Shown: piece by piece, positions 1-13,600 of the stretch
How the letters are laid out: every line of letters starts with the position of its first letter
How positions within the stretch are numbered: the stretch's first letter is position 1
Assembly: GCA_013396995.1 (NCBI GenBank)
Contig: VWZP01010946.1
Location: 62,001-126,000 of the forward strand
Source: Dicaeum eximium
Lineage: Eukaryota; Chordata; Aves; Passeriformes; Dicaeidae
Reading direction: 5' to 3'
Length of the DNA: 64,000 nt
Made by a program: the position numbers and the translations under genes
The notes under the pieces: generated by a model
Databases searched by the model: none
Seen by the model: the letters and a program-made list of their open reading frames with translations, nothing else
Told to the model about the DNA's origin: nothing

Positions 1-325
1 GAGACTTTAGAACTTCCACCACTACCTGAAAGGAGCTACAAGAGAGCCACAAAGGGACTTCTTACAGGGGCAGGTAGCAGTAGAACAAGGGGGAATGTCA
101 GTGGGTATGTTCTTCCAAATATTGGGAAGAAATTCTTCACTACCAGGGTGGTGAGACACTGGCACAGGTGTGGTGCTCCACCCTGGAAGTGTTCAAGGCC
201 ACAATGGATAGGGATTTGAGCATCCTACTCTAGTGAAAGATGTTCTTGCTCACGGCAGAGGGTTGGACTAATTGACTTTGGAAGGTCCTTTCCAACCTGA
301 GCCATTCTGTGGTTCTGTTTCTTGC
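1..325 (+). mobile_element. CR1 LINE, 3' end, truncated by the window edge
   Basis: The stretch reads as the sense 3' end of a chicken-repeat-1 (CR1) LINE. Recognisable consensus blocks are 'gaacaagggggaatg' near 81, 'gggaagaaattcttcacta' near 123, 'gggtggtgagacactgg' near 147, 'ccctggaagtgttcaaggcc' near 182 and 'gtcctttccaacctgagcc' near 287. It ends in the degenerate 'attctgtggttctg' tail, typical of CR1, which has no poly-A. It already looks like CR1 at base 1, so the copy continues upstream of the window. No intact reverse transcriptase frame is visible, so it is a dead fragment. Family identification is from memory of the CR1 consensus. Confidence 0.9.
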
Positions 326-2234
326 CCTGTCCCAAGCGAGGTCAAGTAAAGATGCACCATCATGGCACATGCAGCTCTGGGCCAGTCCTACCATCCCCAA
401 AACACATATTTTACCCTGCTCAGATGGCAAATGCCACACCAAAGCCTCTCAGCCACGCTGCCCAAACGGCAAACACAGCAGAAAGACAGCCCTGGGTCTC
501 TGCAGCTCCTCCCCTCTCCTCCAGCCATGATGAGAAACATCAAAACAGAGCTGAAATCTGCTTTTGGCCTCCCTCAGGGGTTTTGGCCTCTTTCAGGGGT
601 TTTGATCTTTCTCTGCCTCAGAAAGGGGAATGGACATCAGGCACTACTGACAGGAATCCTTTGTATCCATTTTCTCTTTCTACAATCGTATGGAAATCAA
701 GCTTTCCTAAAATACTGCTGTTTCACCCTCATTGCCCTGACTTCTGCTTTGGCAGTGTAAATTAGAACTAGTGTGTTTTTTTCCCATCCTCAGACAACAT
801 GTTAGGAGATCAGATTTCTGCTTTTCTGAAAGGACTATCCATCTGCAAGTTTAGGAGCCCAAACACATCCCCTTCTGGAAGCCTTCATTACATCTGCTAT
901 TCTGAATGATCATTAGGACTGGCTGAAACTCTTACTGTAAATGGGCTTCCAACTACAAAGTTTCTCAGGGAACAGCTGCATTTCTTAGAGCAAGGGAGGT
1001 GGTGGTGGAGGAAGCAGTTAAAATCTTTCAGTTCATGGCTACTTTCTAGATTTTTTTTTTTTTTAAACTATTAGAAGGAAGCTTTCATATTTCTGTGGCA
1101 CTTTCTTTTAAAAACCTCTGTGAAAGGAGCATCTTCATTAAAGCTGGCCTTGAAACAGCCACTAATGGGACTGCTCAATTTTAAGATCCTCCTTTGAGGG
1201 ACAGATTTACACTCCAAGGCAAACCACACAGGCATTTAAAATATTTTCGAAACCAGGGCACGGAAAGCTGAGGAATCTCAACATCTGCGAAAATGTGACT
1301 CTAATTTGTAATGCTGAGAACACTTAAAAACAAGGTCTTTATTAAGGAAATAAAAATGAATTCTGACTCATTGGTGTTAAACTGGTATTAAAAGAATGTG
1401 GAAGTCACACAACAGCACTGAAGAAGAGCAAGGAGAGAGATACAAAGAAAATGCATAAGAACAGAGGAGATTAATATGTTTAAAGGAAAAACAAAAAAAC
1501 TGTTAGGTTTAAATATAAATGTACTATGAGATGCTATTCCTGCCTGTTCCCTTTGTAGGTCTTGTTCAGGTAAATGGTAGAAAAGGAATGTGCTGAACCT
1601 TTTTGATCCATTCAGTTTTAATAGTAAAAGTAATTTTCTCAGGTGGGCACTGAGCAGTTGCAATTACAGTTTATTTTGCCAGAGAAATTCTTTCAAGACA
1701 CTAATGGTATGAGGCAGAGGGTAAGGAATGTCAGCACAGCATGTCTCCTAAGCTTGATACCTGCAGATTTGTAGAAGACCCAGAGACAACAAATGGTATT
1801 TTTCTGTTGAAATCTCGAGGTGGTTTATTTCAAATGCACTTTACCTGTGGGTAATGAAAAAGAATGAAAATATTCTAACTGCAGTCATGCAGCTATTGCT
1901 ATTCTTATTCTCAAGTTCCATTTAAGCTCTAGCACCGTTGTCTTTGGGCTATCAAAATCATAGGAATTTTCTTCCATGAAAGACTGAAACTTTCATTATC
2001 TACTTTTCATTCCCATTCTCTCCATGCTTGCTTAAAAACGTAACCCCCCCTTCACATCCTACCTACTAATTATGCTATTTCCTGTAAAAATCCATGCTAA
2101 AGGTCTGTATTTTTTTTTGAAATAAAGTCTGCTTAAGCCTCCTATCATACCTGACAGGTGAGTTCTACAGACAGGAGCCAATAGCAGAAAAGTAACCATT
2201 AAAAGAAAGTTGTCTCCTTTTACCCACTGATGCC
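326..2234. other. AT-rich non-coding stretch, no gene seen
   Basis: No gene was recognised. The overlapping plus-strand frames at 309-765 have no family signature and lie directly after the CR1 tail. A short direct repeat of 'caggggttttg' with period about 21 occurs near 577-606. A T-run occurs near 1051-1064. The remainder is ordinary AT-rich bird intergenic or intronic DNA. Confidence 0.5.
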
Positions 2235-2300
2235 ACCATTCCACAGAATCAATTAGGTTGGAAAAGACCTGTGAGGTCATCAAGTCCATCCTTTGACCTC
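2235..2300 (-). mobile_element. CR1 LINE 3'-end remnant (antisense)
   Basis: The plus strand shows 'attccacagaatcaatta' followed by 'ggttggaaaagacctgtgag' and 'gtcatcaagtccatcc'. This is the antisense of the CR1 3' terminus, where the sense form ends '...aaggtc...tccaacc...attctgtgattc'. Only about 65 bases survive, with some divergence. It is a short remnant with no coding capacity. Confidence 0.75.
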
Positions 2301-5300
2301 TTTTGAAAATTCTGTTGGGGTTGGGATTTCTTTTTCTGGTTTAAGAAGGTTTTGGTGGTTTTTGGGTTTTGTTTTTGTCTTTTTCTTTCTTTTTTTTTCT
2401 TTTTTTTAATTATTTGTCAACTTCTTCCAACAAGTAAAGTTAGTGTTTAACACTCCCATGTCTTGTTACCCTAGACACTGCTGGCAGCTGTTTTCTCACT
2501 GCTGGAGTTGTTTTTCATAAACTTCTATACTCAACTTAGAAGTGAACTTGGTTTTATAAAAATACTTTCCACACACCCACTAAAAGTGTACTAGAGAACA
2601 GCATCACAACATAATAAGTTAACTACAGGAAAGATATGATAAAATCCTATTTTTTGAATTTTTTTTTTGTTGACTAGACCTGAGCAAGGACAGAGTTTGA
2701 TCTCTGCTGTACAGGCAGTTCACAGGAGGTCACCTTATCACTGCCGTGTTATTTTGCTTTGGCTTGCTTGAACTTTCCCAACATCTTTATGATAAACAAA
2801 ACAATTTTTCCATTACTAAAGGCCACTCACCTGACAGCTCAGGGTCTCAGGACTTGTATAGGTTGTCTCTATTTGAGCTGATTTTAGCTTTAAAAAAAAA
2901 AATAGTGTTTCTGATAGCAGTTGTCTGGTGGTCAGCCAACTACCAGCAACAATTTTTTCAGATTTCCTGTGGTTTACAGTGATAACAAGCAGCTATTCAT
3001 GTTTCTAGAATGAAATGAAGTGCAAAAGGGTGCATGTGTGCAGAAGAGTGGCAGAGGTGCAGGGGTTCTGACAGAAAGCAGAGCTGTAATTCAGAGGTCA
3101 CTGCAGGATTTCAGCTCCCATTGTTCAGGTAAACCCAGATTTAGAACAAAAAGTGAATGGTTAGGAACTAAGGACAAAAGTGAGCACCTAAGCTGTGCTG
3201 AAAAGAACTTCTAAAAATAAAGTCTGTGGAGGACAGGACTATCCTCTGTCCTCTCCCAGTAAATGGAAGGAACTGCCTGGGACAAGACCAAATGACTCCC
3301 AGTTATGACTTCAGGATGCTGATAGCTCACTCTGAGTCCATCCCTTTCTTTCAGGAAGGCTGAAGCTACCAGTCTTTGAACCCAGAGGGTTTCTAAAAAG
3401 GATTTTCTATTTCCCCTGAAAAGCAACATAAATGCATTATGATTTTTTTCCTATATTAATTTGAATTATTAACACGTATTATTGTAATTAATTATTATAC
3501 CTATTATTGTAACTAATAAACCAGTTCCTACTATACTGTTAAATCATGAACTGGAATAACAATATTTTCCCAGCTTCACCTGTGACTGTTCCTCTTTTGC
3601 CCAAGCAAGAGTTTTGTATAATAAGCATAAAGCATGATGATTCTCTCTATATATATGTATAGACACAGAATAAAAAAAAACAAACACCAAACAGAGCTCA
3701 CAACCATGTATTTAAAAGATGTACATCATTCTGATATTAGAAAATTAAAAGAGCTGTGTGAACACCTGTAATTCCTCAATCACAGGTGTATTTACCCTGT
3801 CAGAACTTTGCAAATAGTTTTGCTCATTTCAGCCTCAACCTGGGAGGTTATTTCATCTGTAAACAACAGCAAAACGAGGACATAAAAAATAGCAACATCA
3901 TAAACTTGCTGCAATCTGTCCTAGAAGGATCAAATGAGTTTTCACCATCAAATCTTTTCAACCAGAAAGTGATTTGTGTTTTGTACAAAGTATTTAAAAT
4001 GAATACAGTGAAACTGTGATGAATTTTCAAAGATCTGCAGTGCTCATTTTATAGAAGTGCACTTTAAGAGGCAATTTTGAGGAAATACACATATTCCATC
4101 TATGCTTCAGAACAAGTCAAACTTTGTGAGGACTTTTTATCTCTCTTTCTGTTGCACTTACTGCAGATTTTGCAGAGGCAGCTGAAGGTGTGTAGTTGCT
4201 AAGTTGATGCTCTTAATTGTTCTAGAATTAAAATCACAAACTTATTTTAGAGTATGATGAGTTCATGAATGATTTTAAAAGAAAAGAGATCAAAAACCCC
4301 ACACTCCACTCTGCCTTACTCTGGATTAAATATATATATTTTTTTGAAAAGAATTTTGAATAAGGATACTGTCCCTTTGAAAATTGTTTTAAATATCCTA
4401 TGTGGTCAGTGATTTTATTTTTTAATTCAAGAGATTCAAAACTTTTATTTTTGCATCCCCATCAAAAGCTTTATCAGAAATTCTCGTAACAACCCTATTA
4501 GTAACACATATGCAATCATCATCACCCTGTATTTAACTGGGGCAGGTACAAGAGTCATGGCTGTTTCCATGAGAGCTTCAAGCTAAATTACATTTTTGAT
4601 TGACTTTCTTGAGTGGCAAATCTCCATTAGTCAGTCATATACTACATGCTGTGCTATCACTCTCAGGAAAGGAAAAACTCTATTAAATATTACTAAAGCT
4701 CTCCATCAAACAGGTTTTTTTGTGTGCATTCATTGCATAATTTCTTGCACACAATTGCAATATTTATTTGAATATTCCCCCATAAAAATCCCAAACCAAC
4801 CAAACAAAAAACCAACCACAAGTCAATAATCTTTACCATTTAAAGTATTATAGTAAATGTCACTCTTTTTAATAGATTCCTCAAGCATATTTCAAGTGTT
4901 ACACAAATAAATAGTTTTCTTTTAATACTTGCAACTAATCTATGTTAGTTTATAAGCAATAATTCTGCTAAAATGAGAAGAAAGAAGATTGGATTACAAG
5001 TCCCTTTCCAAAAGAGCCAAATGTGTGTATATGGAAAAGCGTTAAAAAGATGAACTTTATACTAAAGTAAGCAGTATCAGTACATTTACCATATAAATAC
5101 ACTCCTAAGTCCATTCTTTGGTGAATGGTTCCTCAAAAGACTGAAAAAGATCCATATCAAGTTAATGAATTCTACTCTGCCGACTTACAGAAAAGAATAT
5201 AAAACAGAAAAATCTACATATATTATTCCCAACTGCTTATTAGATAGACTTATCTATAATATATATGTTAGGCACAAATTACATTAAAATAACATTTACA

Positions 5301-7458
5301 GAACCACCAGGGAAAAGTTTCATGAGCTAGAAAATGGGAGGGGGAATGAAAAAAAAAAAAAATCAAGGTTGGATGAGTAACCTCAGCTCACTCCTTTTGC
5401 TTGGGCAGTATTCTGTGATCTTTATTTAAAGCACATGACATAGCAAGTGTTGGTTATGACATAAAAAACATTGGAAGCCAATGCAGAAAAGCAATTTTAG
5501 GAAGCCAGGAGACTTGGAGGAAGGATAAATCTCTGACCTTCCCCCTTCAGGTGGGACAAGGGTGATGCCACAGCACAGTCCTGGAGCCAGCAGAAAATGC
5601 TGCTGCTTCATCAAACCCCAGACCTAGAAATCCACCAGAGGAATTTGTGCTTTGTAATTCCCAAAGTACAAAATAATTAGGTTCAGTCTAATCTGCTTAA
5701 CGCCATAGGTAATTCACTGCCACTGTCAAGGTTAAACAAACCCCAAAACCCCCAGAATAGTGGTGGTAAATCAGAGCCTAGGAGGTTGGGGGCTTGGAAA
5801 CACAAAGCAGAGGCTTCAAAGAGTTGATAAATTTTTTTTGAGGACCATGGTCACCACTTTGCCTAAGGTGTAGCTTGCTTTTCTGGAGCAGTACTCTGTG
5901 AAGAAGTGTAGCAGCTTACCTGGATGGCACAAAATATTTTTATTTTTCTATTTTTTGAGGGAATGAGCTGCTGCATCTATAGAGAGATTCAATTATTATT
6001 TCTCCTTATCAGGCCTGAAGTTCTGCTACATCATGTCTTCCTGCATCTTTTTCATGGAACTGCAGGTCTCTTAAGGTTTCTTGACTGAGAGGATTTTTCA
6101 TTTTGCTTTGGTGGCAGTTTTTTACACAGAACCTGCCCATTTAAATTGGGATGCATTTTCTGGCTTGTGGAGCTCTGGTGTTGTCCTGTGGTTTTACAAA
6201 AATGGCAGTGTCTCAGTTCCTAGATACCTTTACACAAATATTCTTTGTATACATATATAGGTATATTCTTAATGACCTATCACCATTTACTACATGCATA
6301 AATATGCAGAGAGCATTTGCAAACATTGAACTCAACAACATTTTATTGCAATGCATTTCTTTCACCTTAAGTTTTCTACCTAATCTGCTGCATTTCTTTA
6401 ATCTGGACTGAGGACATGACTAGCTTCACTGAAGAATATTTTGGTTCAGAGTGCCTTTTTTTGCTAGTAAGATGCATAAGGAAGAAAGATTCTAACATTT
6501 TTAGCAACTTATATTTAAAGTTGTGGTTTTCTGCTCTGTTTGACCCCAGCATTAAGCCAAAGGCTAAGAATACTTGTTAGTGTAAAGCATTGTGTCCAAA
6601 TCACAGATTTATGCTTGATATTTTAAATGGGTAGCAGTAAGAATTATTTGATGACTACCACAGAAGAGATGTTGAAGATCATAAAAATAAGTGCTGCTTT
6701 TAAGTTAATTTGATGTTTAATAGGAAAAAGTCATACTTGTAGTAGTAAGAAAAGGACTTTCTTTCTTATCCTTCTCTTTGTACCCGCAGGTTTCACTTCA
6801 AGCTCTCCTTCTAGGCAACCAGGATAAAAAGGGATTTTTAATCTCTGATTAACAGAATTTAGCTCAATATATACAGGGGTTTGCATATATTTTCAATCTT
6901 TTAAGGAAAGCCTTGAAACCAGCTAAAGAGGTCACCGAGTTCAATGTTTCAGTATGCTCTCTGTATATTTAAGCACATGAGAAATGGTGCTAGGTTATCA
7001 AGAAGAGCTGCTCTTAGAGGCAATTGTTAAACTAAACTGTCCTGCACTTCACTTTGCTTGGATACCATCAGCTTTCACCTCTCTTCTCTCTTTCAAACGT
7101 GTGTTGGGAGTTGTATGGTATAGTACTCCCTAAATTATTACATGACATAATAATAGCAATTTAAAAGCTTTTAAGAAATAAATTTATAAAAACATGTCTC
7201 TTTCTTAAATTCTTACTTTTTTCACAATAGTTCTGAAAACTAAATATTTTATTTCTATTTCCTCCGCAGAGGAATTTCATAGGAATTGGGTTGATCTTTT
7301 TGGCAATTACTTTTTTTTTAAACTTATTTTATTTTTTTGAGATACAGTTTGCATATACATTCAGCCACTGCAACTTAATTTTTACTTAGAGACTTTGAGT
7401 TTATAAATGGGAGATTTGAAATGCCTTGATACAACAATTTGGAACAAGTTAAAACTTT
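2301..7458. other. AT-rich non-coding stretch, no gene seen
   Basis: No gene was recognised. A polypyrimidine tract (T/C with G interruptions) fills about 2345-2410. Short A/T tracts occur near 2650-2669, 2892-2902 and 3643-3662 (alternating AT). A run of 13 A's lies near 5349. Frames of 60-86 codons on either strand (for example 6151-6411 +) carry no domain signature and fit chance expectation for DNA of this length. No tRNA- or rRNA-like structure was noticed. Confidence 0.5.
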
Positions 7459-7507
7459 ATCCCAGAGTGGATAATATATAATATCCCAGAGTGGATAATA
7501 TCTAATA
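7459..7507. repeat. Two-copy 24-bp tandem duplication
   Basis: The block 'tatcccagagtggataatat' occurs twice with a period of 24 bases (core 'cccagagtgg' at 7461 and 7485). The copies are almost identical, which suggests a recent local duplication, probably replication slippage. No function is evident. Confidence 0.85.
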
Positions 7508-10500
7508 TCCTACATGCACTCTCTGTGAAGACAAAAAAGTACAGAGGTCCCGTGTCACCAGTAAGAACACACCATATTTTTGTCTAAAGGCAGATTTCAG
7601 ACATTCTTTCTGCCTATCAAAAACTAAAATTACTTCTGTTCATACATGCTCCTGGTCCTGCTTTTGGCTCTGAGGTGAAACACCGTGACTGAGTTGTACT
7701 GCCAAATTTCCATGAAAAACAAAAACCCTCAGGAAGGGGATTGCTTTGCATCATCCATCTACTATCCCATCATCCTGCTGCTCCAGACACTGCTTGGCTG
7801 TCCTGCAATCCCCAAAGGAGAATACCCATGGATCTATAGTGGAGAAATCTTTATTGCAACTGTCTAATGGGTGGCAATGAGGGCCATGGGATAGATGAGT
7901 CACCAACCTCTTAACAAAAGATTTATGTCTCAAACACAGCCACAACCACGAGCAATGCATTTGAGGTGATTTACTAGCAGTGTGAAAAATGACAGCAGCT
8001 AATTAAAATGAGAAGTACAGTCCTGAAAGTGTTCCAAGAGTTCCCACTAATGTATATCTGGCATACAATCACGGGTAACACACACAGCAAGCACACACGT
8101 GGAAAATGGGAAACATTCTCACCTCCACACAGAAAATTGGAGTTGAAGCAAGTTCTTTTTTTTTAGGTTGAGCACAAAATAGACCTCTCATCAAGGGGTT
8201 TAGTACAGGAAACCTCCCCAGATAGCACTGTTAGTGTGCCTTTGCCCAGTTCTCCTCCAAACCCAGGGCAAAGGACACGAGGTGATGGTAACTTGTTGTC
8301 AAATTTGGCTTCACTCCATAACAAACCTGCTCATAATCTGCCTGATTACACTGTATTACAACACAGGTATTATCTCAGTGATATGACTCAGAGAATTTAA
8401 ATAGATAATTCTTTGTGACAGAATCTCACCCACCCCAAAGTAGAGGTTAACTCCACGAGCCATAGTGTGAAGAATCCTGTCATTAACCGCAATAATTACA
8501 AAACTCACATCAAGCCATACCCTGAAAGGAACTGCAAACACCTTTACAGTCAGCTCTGTTACAGTCAAAGGACAGAGAAACAGCAACCACCAGATGAAAA
8601 CTGTTGGAACAGCTCTGTCAATCCACATGGCACAAAGTCCAAATCATGCAGAACAATTATTGTGTTGTAAAAGTTGTTGAAATGCTTTAAATTCTGTCAC
8701 TACAAATTTGTTTCATCACAGGTTTACCTGCATCCAGAATGATTGGGTTTAAGATGTTCTTTGACTTGCATGAACCTATAACCTACCTTTAAATATTCAG
8801 CATTCAGCATAGCTATATCAATAGAGGTTCAAATTTGAGGCCTAAAATAGCAATGCTGATAAGAAAAAAATATATTTTTTTTTAAAAAATTATGTTTCCC
8901 TTTCCAAACACAGTCTGTGAAGGCACATATTTGTCCTTCATAAATAATTTGGGAGACTGAAACACAAGGAGGAAGGAATACTTCTTAAATCAGAAAAAAA
9001 ATCACCCTATGGAAAAAAAAATAAATATGAAGATAATTGCCTGTAAGAGGAATGTCTTTAATTTCTGCAGCAGTGAAGTTCCTCAAGAGGATGGAATAAT
9101 ATTTAGAGGATCTTTGATCTGTTTATAAAAAGGATGGATTGATATTGCTGAGAGCAGAACAGAGGGCTTGATGACACCTAGCAGGTCTGTCCAGCTGATG
9201 TTAAAATAAACCAACCTAAAAAAAAATACAGACTACGCTTTTAAAAGGATCCCAAGGAAAATAACATGTTAAATAAATTCTTCATGAATAAATAAAATAT
9301 TGTGCGGAGGAGTAATTTAAGTCCTGTATAATCCAGGCTGAGCTAGCACTTTCATTTTGAAATGTATGTGCTCAGCTTTAGAAGGAAATCCTTCAGCATA
9401 TTTTGGGCCAGACACAAAATTCTTGGGCTTTTCCCCTTCTGGTAACACTGACCCTTGGTCCTTTCAGGATATGCTGGTACCATATTTTCCACAGTTCATT
9501 TTGGTTTATGTTTACATTATCAAATACCTGTCCTTCAGACAAAATTTTGTTATTTTATTCATGACCAAGTCTTTTCATCTGCCCAGAAACACAGAAGTCA
9601 CAGGGATGTCCAGTGAAATTTCTAGATGTGGCTGCCATGTTGATACCTCTCCACACTGACTGAATTATTTCAGTATTCTATATAATAGTTGCAAAGAGTA
9701 AGTCCCTTGAAAGAAATGTTCATTTATTTTGTTGGGTCTTTTCACAGTGCATTAACTTGCAGGGGTTGTTGAGGGTGTGATGCTTAAAAATAAGACCAAC
9801 AGTATGAAAGTATCAAATGTTGACTAATCATTAACTCCTTTTCAGCCCCAAGTTCATGCCAACAGTAAATCATAATCATGTGCTCAAACACATCTTCATA
9901 TTGCATGTTTCAGCAGAACCTAAAAAAAGTAATAAAGTACCCAAAGGTGTTGTATTCTCTTTCAGTGGCTCAAAACCACTGCCTATTATTGAATTTTCTG
10001 CTATGCACTTTTTTCTCTTCTTCTCCTTCTCAGACTCAGAAAAAAAAAAGAAAAGCCAAAACCAAAACCAAAACACTAAACCAAACAAACAAATAAACAA
10101 AAAACAATCCAAAACAACCAAACCAAAAACCCCCAAAAAAACATAATTTCTGGACTGAAAATTCCTTTCTTTTCCAAACTTCAGACTTCTCAAATTTGTC
10201 CATGAACCACAAGGGCTTAGTTGGATGTTAAATATCAGCCTATGTGCTTAAAATAAAACAGTGCTTAAAGTCAACATGGTGTCATTCAGATGTATCCCAA
10301 TGTCTTTCAGTATAGCAGAGGTTCAACCTATTTAAGCTAAAAGTGGATTTGTTTGAATGGCTAAAATTTCTCAGCATCACAGCATTACTCACCAGTGCCT
10401 GAAAAGTGCAATTTTTTTTTCCTTCAGAGAGTTCACAGCTTGTTGTCATTGAAGCCTCAGTTTTATTAAAGAGCAGTCTTCTAGGTATTTTTTAAAATAG

Positions 10501-13213
10501 TGCTCACAACATTTGCATTATTCTTCAGAAAATGAATTATTCTTTTACTTCTAATGCATTTGCCTTATTCTTCTTACTGAATTGAGTCGTCTCATACTTG
10601 GGCCCTCTGGCCCCCATTTGGTAATATTTTAAAGTAAATATGTATTGAAGAAAAGGTTCTCTAAGTCATTTCCTTGGTAACATAATTTCTAATGATTCAT
10701 ATAATCACGCATATCTTCTTAAATATATTCTGAGTGATAAACCGTGATTGAAATTAAGTAAAAATACACTCTTAAGGTTGATTTAATCTCTTTTACTAAA
10801 TAACCATTAAAAATAAAATTCTCTCCCAGGATGCTCAAGTCAAAATGACAAACATGATAATAAACATTTGGTAATAAAAATAAATTAAAAATCAAAGCTT
10901 TATGATATATTTTTCCTATCAAAATGAAAGAGGCAAATTGAAAACAATAACGATGCTCATCCACAGTTACAGTTCCAACAGAACACTTCAGAGTTTGATT
11001 TACAATTAGTAGCAGCTTGAAAATGAGCCGTAATTTTACATTTTAAACTGCTACCGCTCAATCCATCAAGTATTAAAATCCTGATGTTGATTGATGGCGT
11101 TCCCTCCCGCTGTTTCTCTTGATGAAGCTTCACAGAAGCTGGAGCAGAAATATTCACCATGTGATATAATGTTAGGAGTTTGCACACCTCCTCCACGCCC
11201 GGTTCAGGTGCTCTCACCGTGCTCATACGCACCAGGATTTTTTTTTTCTTTTTTTGGTGGTTTGAGAAATTTTAGCATCTTCACCAGGATACAAGTGTGG
11301 GACAAACACTTGAATGGCTTTCAAACTGATATTGGGACAGGTGGGCTGGATGCAGTCACTAACTGCAGCAATCAGTTTTCCAGCTGCCACGCTGCTTCCC
11401 AAGGAGCTGCAGCGACCGAGCGATGCCATTTGGTTCCCTTATGGAAGTTCCACTCTCGGGAAAGAGCTCAGGGACTAAGATCCCTTGGAATTTTTATCCC
11501 TGGTGCCAGGTGAAGGGATAAGACCCAGTAGAATGCTGGCTGGTCCATGCAATTTCCCCAGGGGCATTTCAGGTGTGCTGCTCCTGCTGGGTTTGTCTCA
11601 GGTTTTGAGGTTCCACACCCCACCCAAGCCGGTGTTGCAGTGGGTTGTACAAACCCTGCACGTTTTACTCACATTGACTTGCCCCTAGTATCACACCTTT
11701 TAATGGCCACTGCACTGGAAGGGCCTAAACTGCCTTTTCTTCCTTTTTCATTTATTTTTATTAGCTTCCATCTGGGTTTGTAGAGCAGCAAAAAAAGAAA
11801 CTAGAAATTAGAAAATGTGCAGACCCTGAAAATAGTACCTGTGACATCAGTTCAGACTGAGCAATGCAGTTTCCTTTAATTTGCAGAAAAACGGTGAATT
11901 ATAAGCCTTTTTTACTGCTATTCCTTTTAAATGTGGATATCACTGAGAGCATTTGCAGCTTGGCTATTTCAAAAAAACACCAGTTCATACACTTTTGACC
12001 TGTGGGATGACTAGGACCAAAATCTTTCTTCCATTAATATTTTCAGGAATTTTTAATGCATAAGAATAACAGCCACAGACACTCCAAGTTAAATAACAAG
12101 AATACAAATTTTAAAAAAAAAAGAAAAAAGCACTTATAATATCACTGTAGTTGCAGGCTGTTTCATACCTTCACTCTTTAATACTAAACAACATTTAGGT
12201 GAAAGCTTCTCCTAAAAAAGACACAGTTATTTAAATTGGAAAAAACATATGATTTTTGCCATATGTAATATTATGTAAAACTGAACTTCATGTGGAATAT
12301 TTAATTATAAGTTTTTATAGTTTTAATAAAATTTTGAATGTGTTTAATGATATGTCATTCCATCTTAAAAATTATTTACTCATTTGAAGTGGCATTCCTA
12401 GCCTATAAAAAATAATTAAAGTATGAAACCAAATTAGTAAATATTACACAGGCTATTATACAATCTGAGAAATTGATTTTGTGCATTATATTGTGACTGG
12501 ATTAATTAGTATAAAATAAACAATGAAACTGTCTGTTAATGACTCTGGAAATAAACTGATTTATTTTGAGCCAGTTCCAAATCTTCAAGAAACGGGAACA
12601 TCACCTTCAGTGGATGGATTATAAGATCTTTAGTGCTTTGAAAATGGCTCCTGTAAAAACTTTCAAAGGAATGATCCAGGTCTTAAAAGGGTAATGTGGA
12701 ATGGCTGTGACTAAACCAGCAAGAAAACACCTTCAGGGCTTAAATTGGCTACACCCTTTTCTTTGAAGTGACAAGGCCTATCATTAAGAAGAAAAAATTT
12801 TGCTTCTCCAGCACAACAGAGACACAACAATGCATTCCCACCTTTTCTCCCCTCCTGCTATTACCTTTCCAGGTGCAATTGATCTCACACATTCCTGAGG
12901 AGTCTAAGCTGAAATCCCTTTTTTCCCCAGTAACGCGCCCGGCCCTGGGCACGTCTGATGGAAGAATTCCACATCCCAGATGCTTCCATGCTGCTTTATC
13001 TCTCTAGCAAGTTTTCCCTTCAGAACCCTGCTTCCTAATATAAATATTTCTTTATGCTGTTTCAGGGTAGATATATATCTCTACACGTATATTATTTTCC
13101 TCCTTTATCTCCATTTCTTGATCTTTCTGAAAGAAGCAAGAAAGGAAAATGGCTGTTAATTTCTAGGAGGAAAATCTGATTGGCAGCATACACACAGAAG
13201 TTACATACAGTCC
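7508..13213. other. AT-rich non-coding stretch with an A-rich low-complexity block
   Basis: No gene was recognised. The main landmark is the A-rich block at 10039-10143, listed separately. The stretch at about 10950-11560 is somewhat richer in GC and has mixed, non-repetitive composition. The stretch at about 12240-12600 is very AT-rich but complex rather than simple-sequence, as seen in many vertebrate conserved non-coding elements. Without an alignment neither can be called functional. A T-run (T9) sits near 11238. Confidence 0.45.
10039..10143 (+). repeat. A-rich low-complexity tract, AAACC/AAAC type
   Basis: About 105 bases consist almost entirely of A and C on the plus strand, with repeated 'ccaaaa', 'aaacaaac' and 'caaaaaac' words. 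It creates spurious lysine/asparagine/threonine-rich frames on one strand and a phenylalanine/leucine-rich frame on the other. It is simple sequence, not coding. Confidence 0.85.
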
Positions 13214-13600
13214 TGTAAGGCCCCAAAACTCGCACCATGAGACTTTTGAAAGGGCTTTATGGAAGTTACGTGAATAGATTAGTAGATGCTATTGGTAGAA
13301 AAGTAGAAACAAAGTAGGTGTTAGAAAGTAATTGGGTTAAACAGCTTTAAAAGGCCTTGGTTTGGGTGTTTGGGGTCCATTTTGTGCCTTGGTTTGGGTG
13401 TTTGGGGTCCATTTTGTACCTTGGTTTGGGTGTTGGGGTCCATTTTGTGCCTTGGTTTGGGTGTTTGGGTCCATTTTGTGCCTCGCTTCTCTCATGCTGA
13501 GTCTGGTGTGCAGACAGTGCTGAACTTAAGATAAGAATAAACAAAACCCTGAAGACCAAGAGAAAGAGAGTCCTGCACGTTCTTCATCCTTGGAAAAGAA
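13214..13600 (+). mobile_element. LTR-like endogenous retrovirus remnant (borders unresolved)
   Basis: The unit starts with a plausible LTR terminus, 'tgtaaggcccc' at 13214. It continues with promoter-like 'ctttaaaagg' near 13345, then a minisatellite (13355-13480), then a polyadenylation signal AATAAA at 13536-13541. The order and spacing suit a solo LTR, and the wording resembles avian LTRs I have seen. I could not find a matching CA end with a target-site duplication, so the right border (somewhere between 13560 and about 13760) and the class are open. There is no internal gag/pol/env sequence. Confidence 0.45.
13355..13480 (+). repeat. Minisatellite, four copies of a 31-32-bp unit
   Basis: Four head-to-tail copies begin at 13355, 13387, 13419 and 13450. 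Each starts 'ccttggtttgggtgtt' and ends 'ggtccattttgtg'. The third and fourth copies are one base shorter, in the G/T run. The array lies between the TATA-like element and the AATAAA of the LTR-like unit. The repeated unit gives the minus-strand frame at 13347-13559 its repetitive Thr/Lys/Pro/Asn composition; that frame is an artefact of the array. Confidence 0.93.

Noticed and set aside
309..765. Three overlapping plus-strand frames of 73-147 codons
   Set aside because: They begin in the CR1 tail and run in three phases with no domain signature; chance frames.
9856..10193. Lys/Asn/Thr-rich frames on the plus strand and a Phe/Leu-rich, membrane-like frame on the minus strand
   Set aside because: Both are produced by the A/C-rich low-complexity tract.
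13347..13559. 70-codon minus-strand frame with repeated Thr/Lys/Pro/Asn motifs
   Set aside because: It is the translation of the 32-bp minisatellite; the repeats in the peptide are explained by the DNA array.
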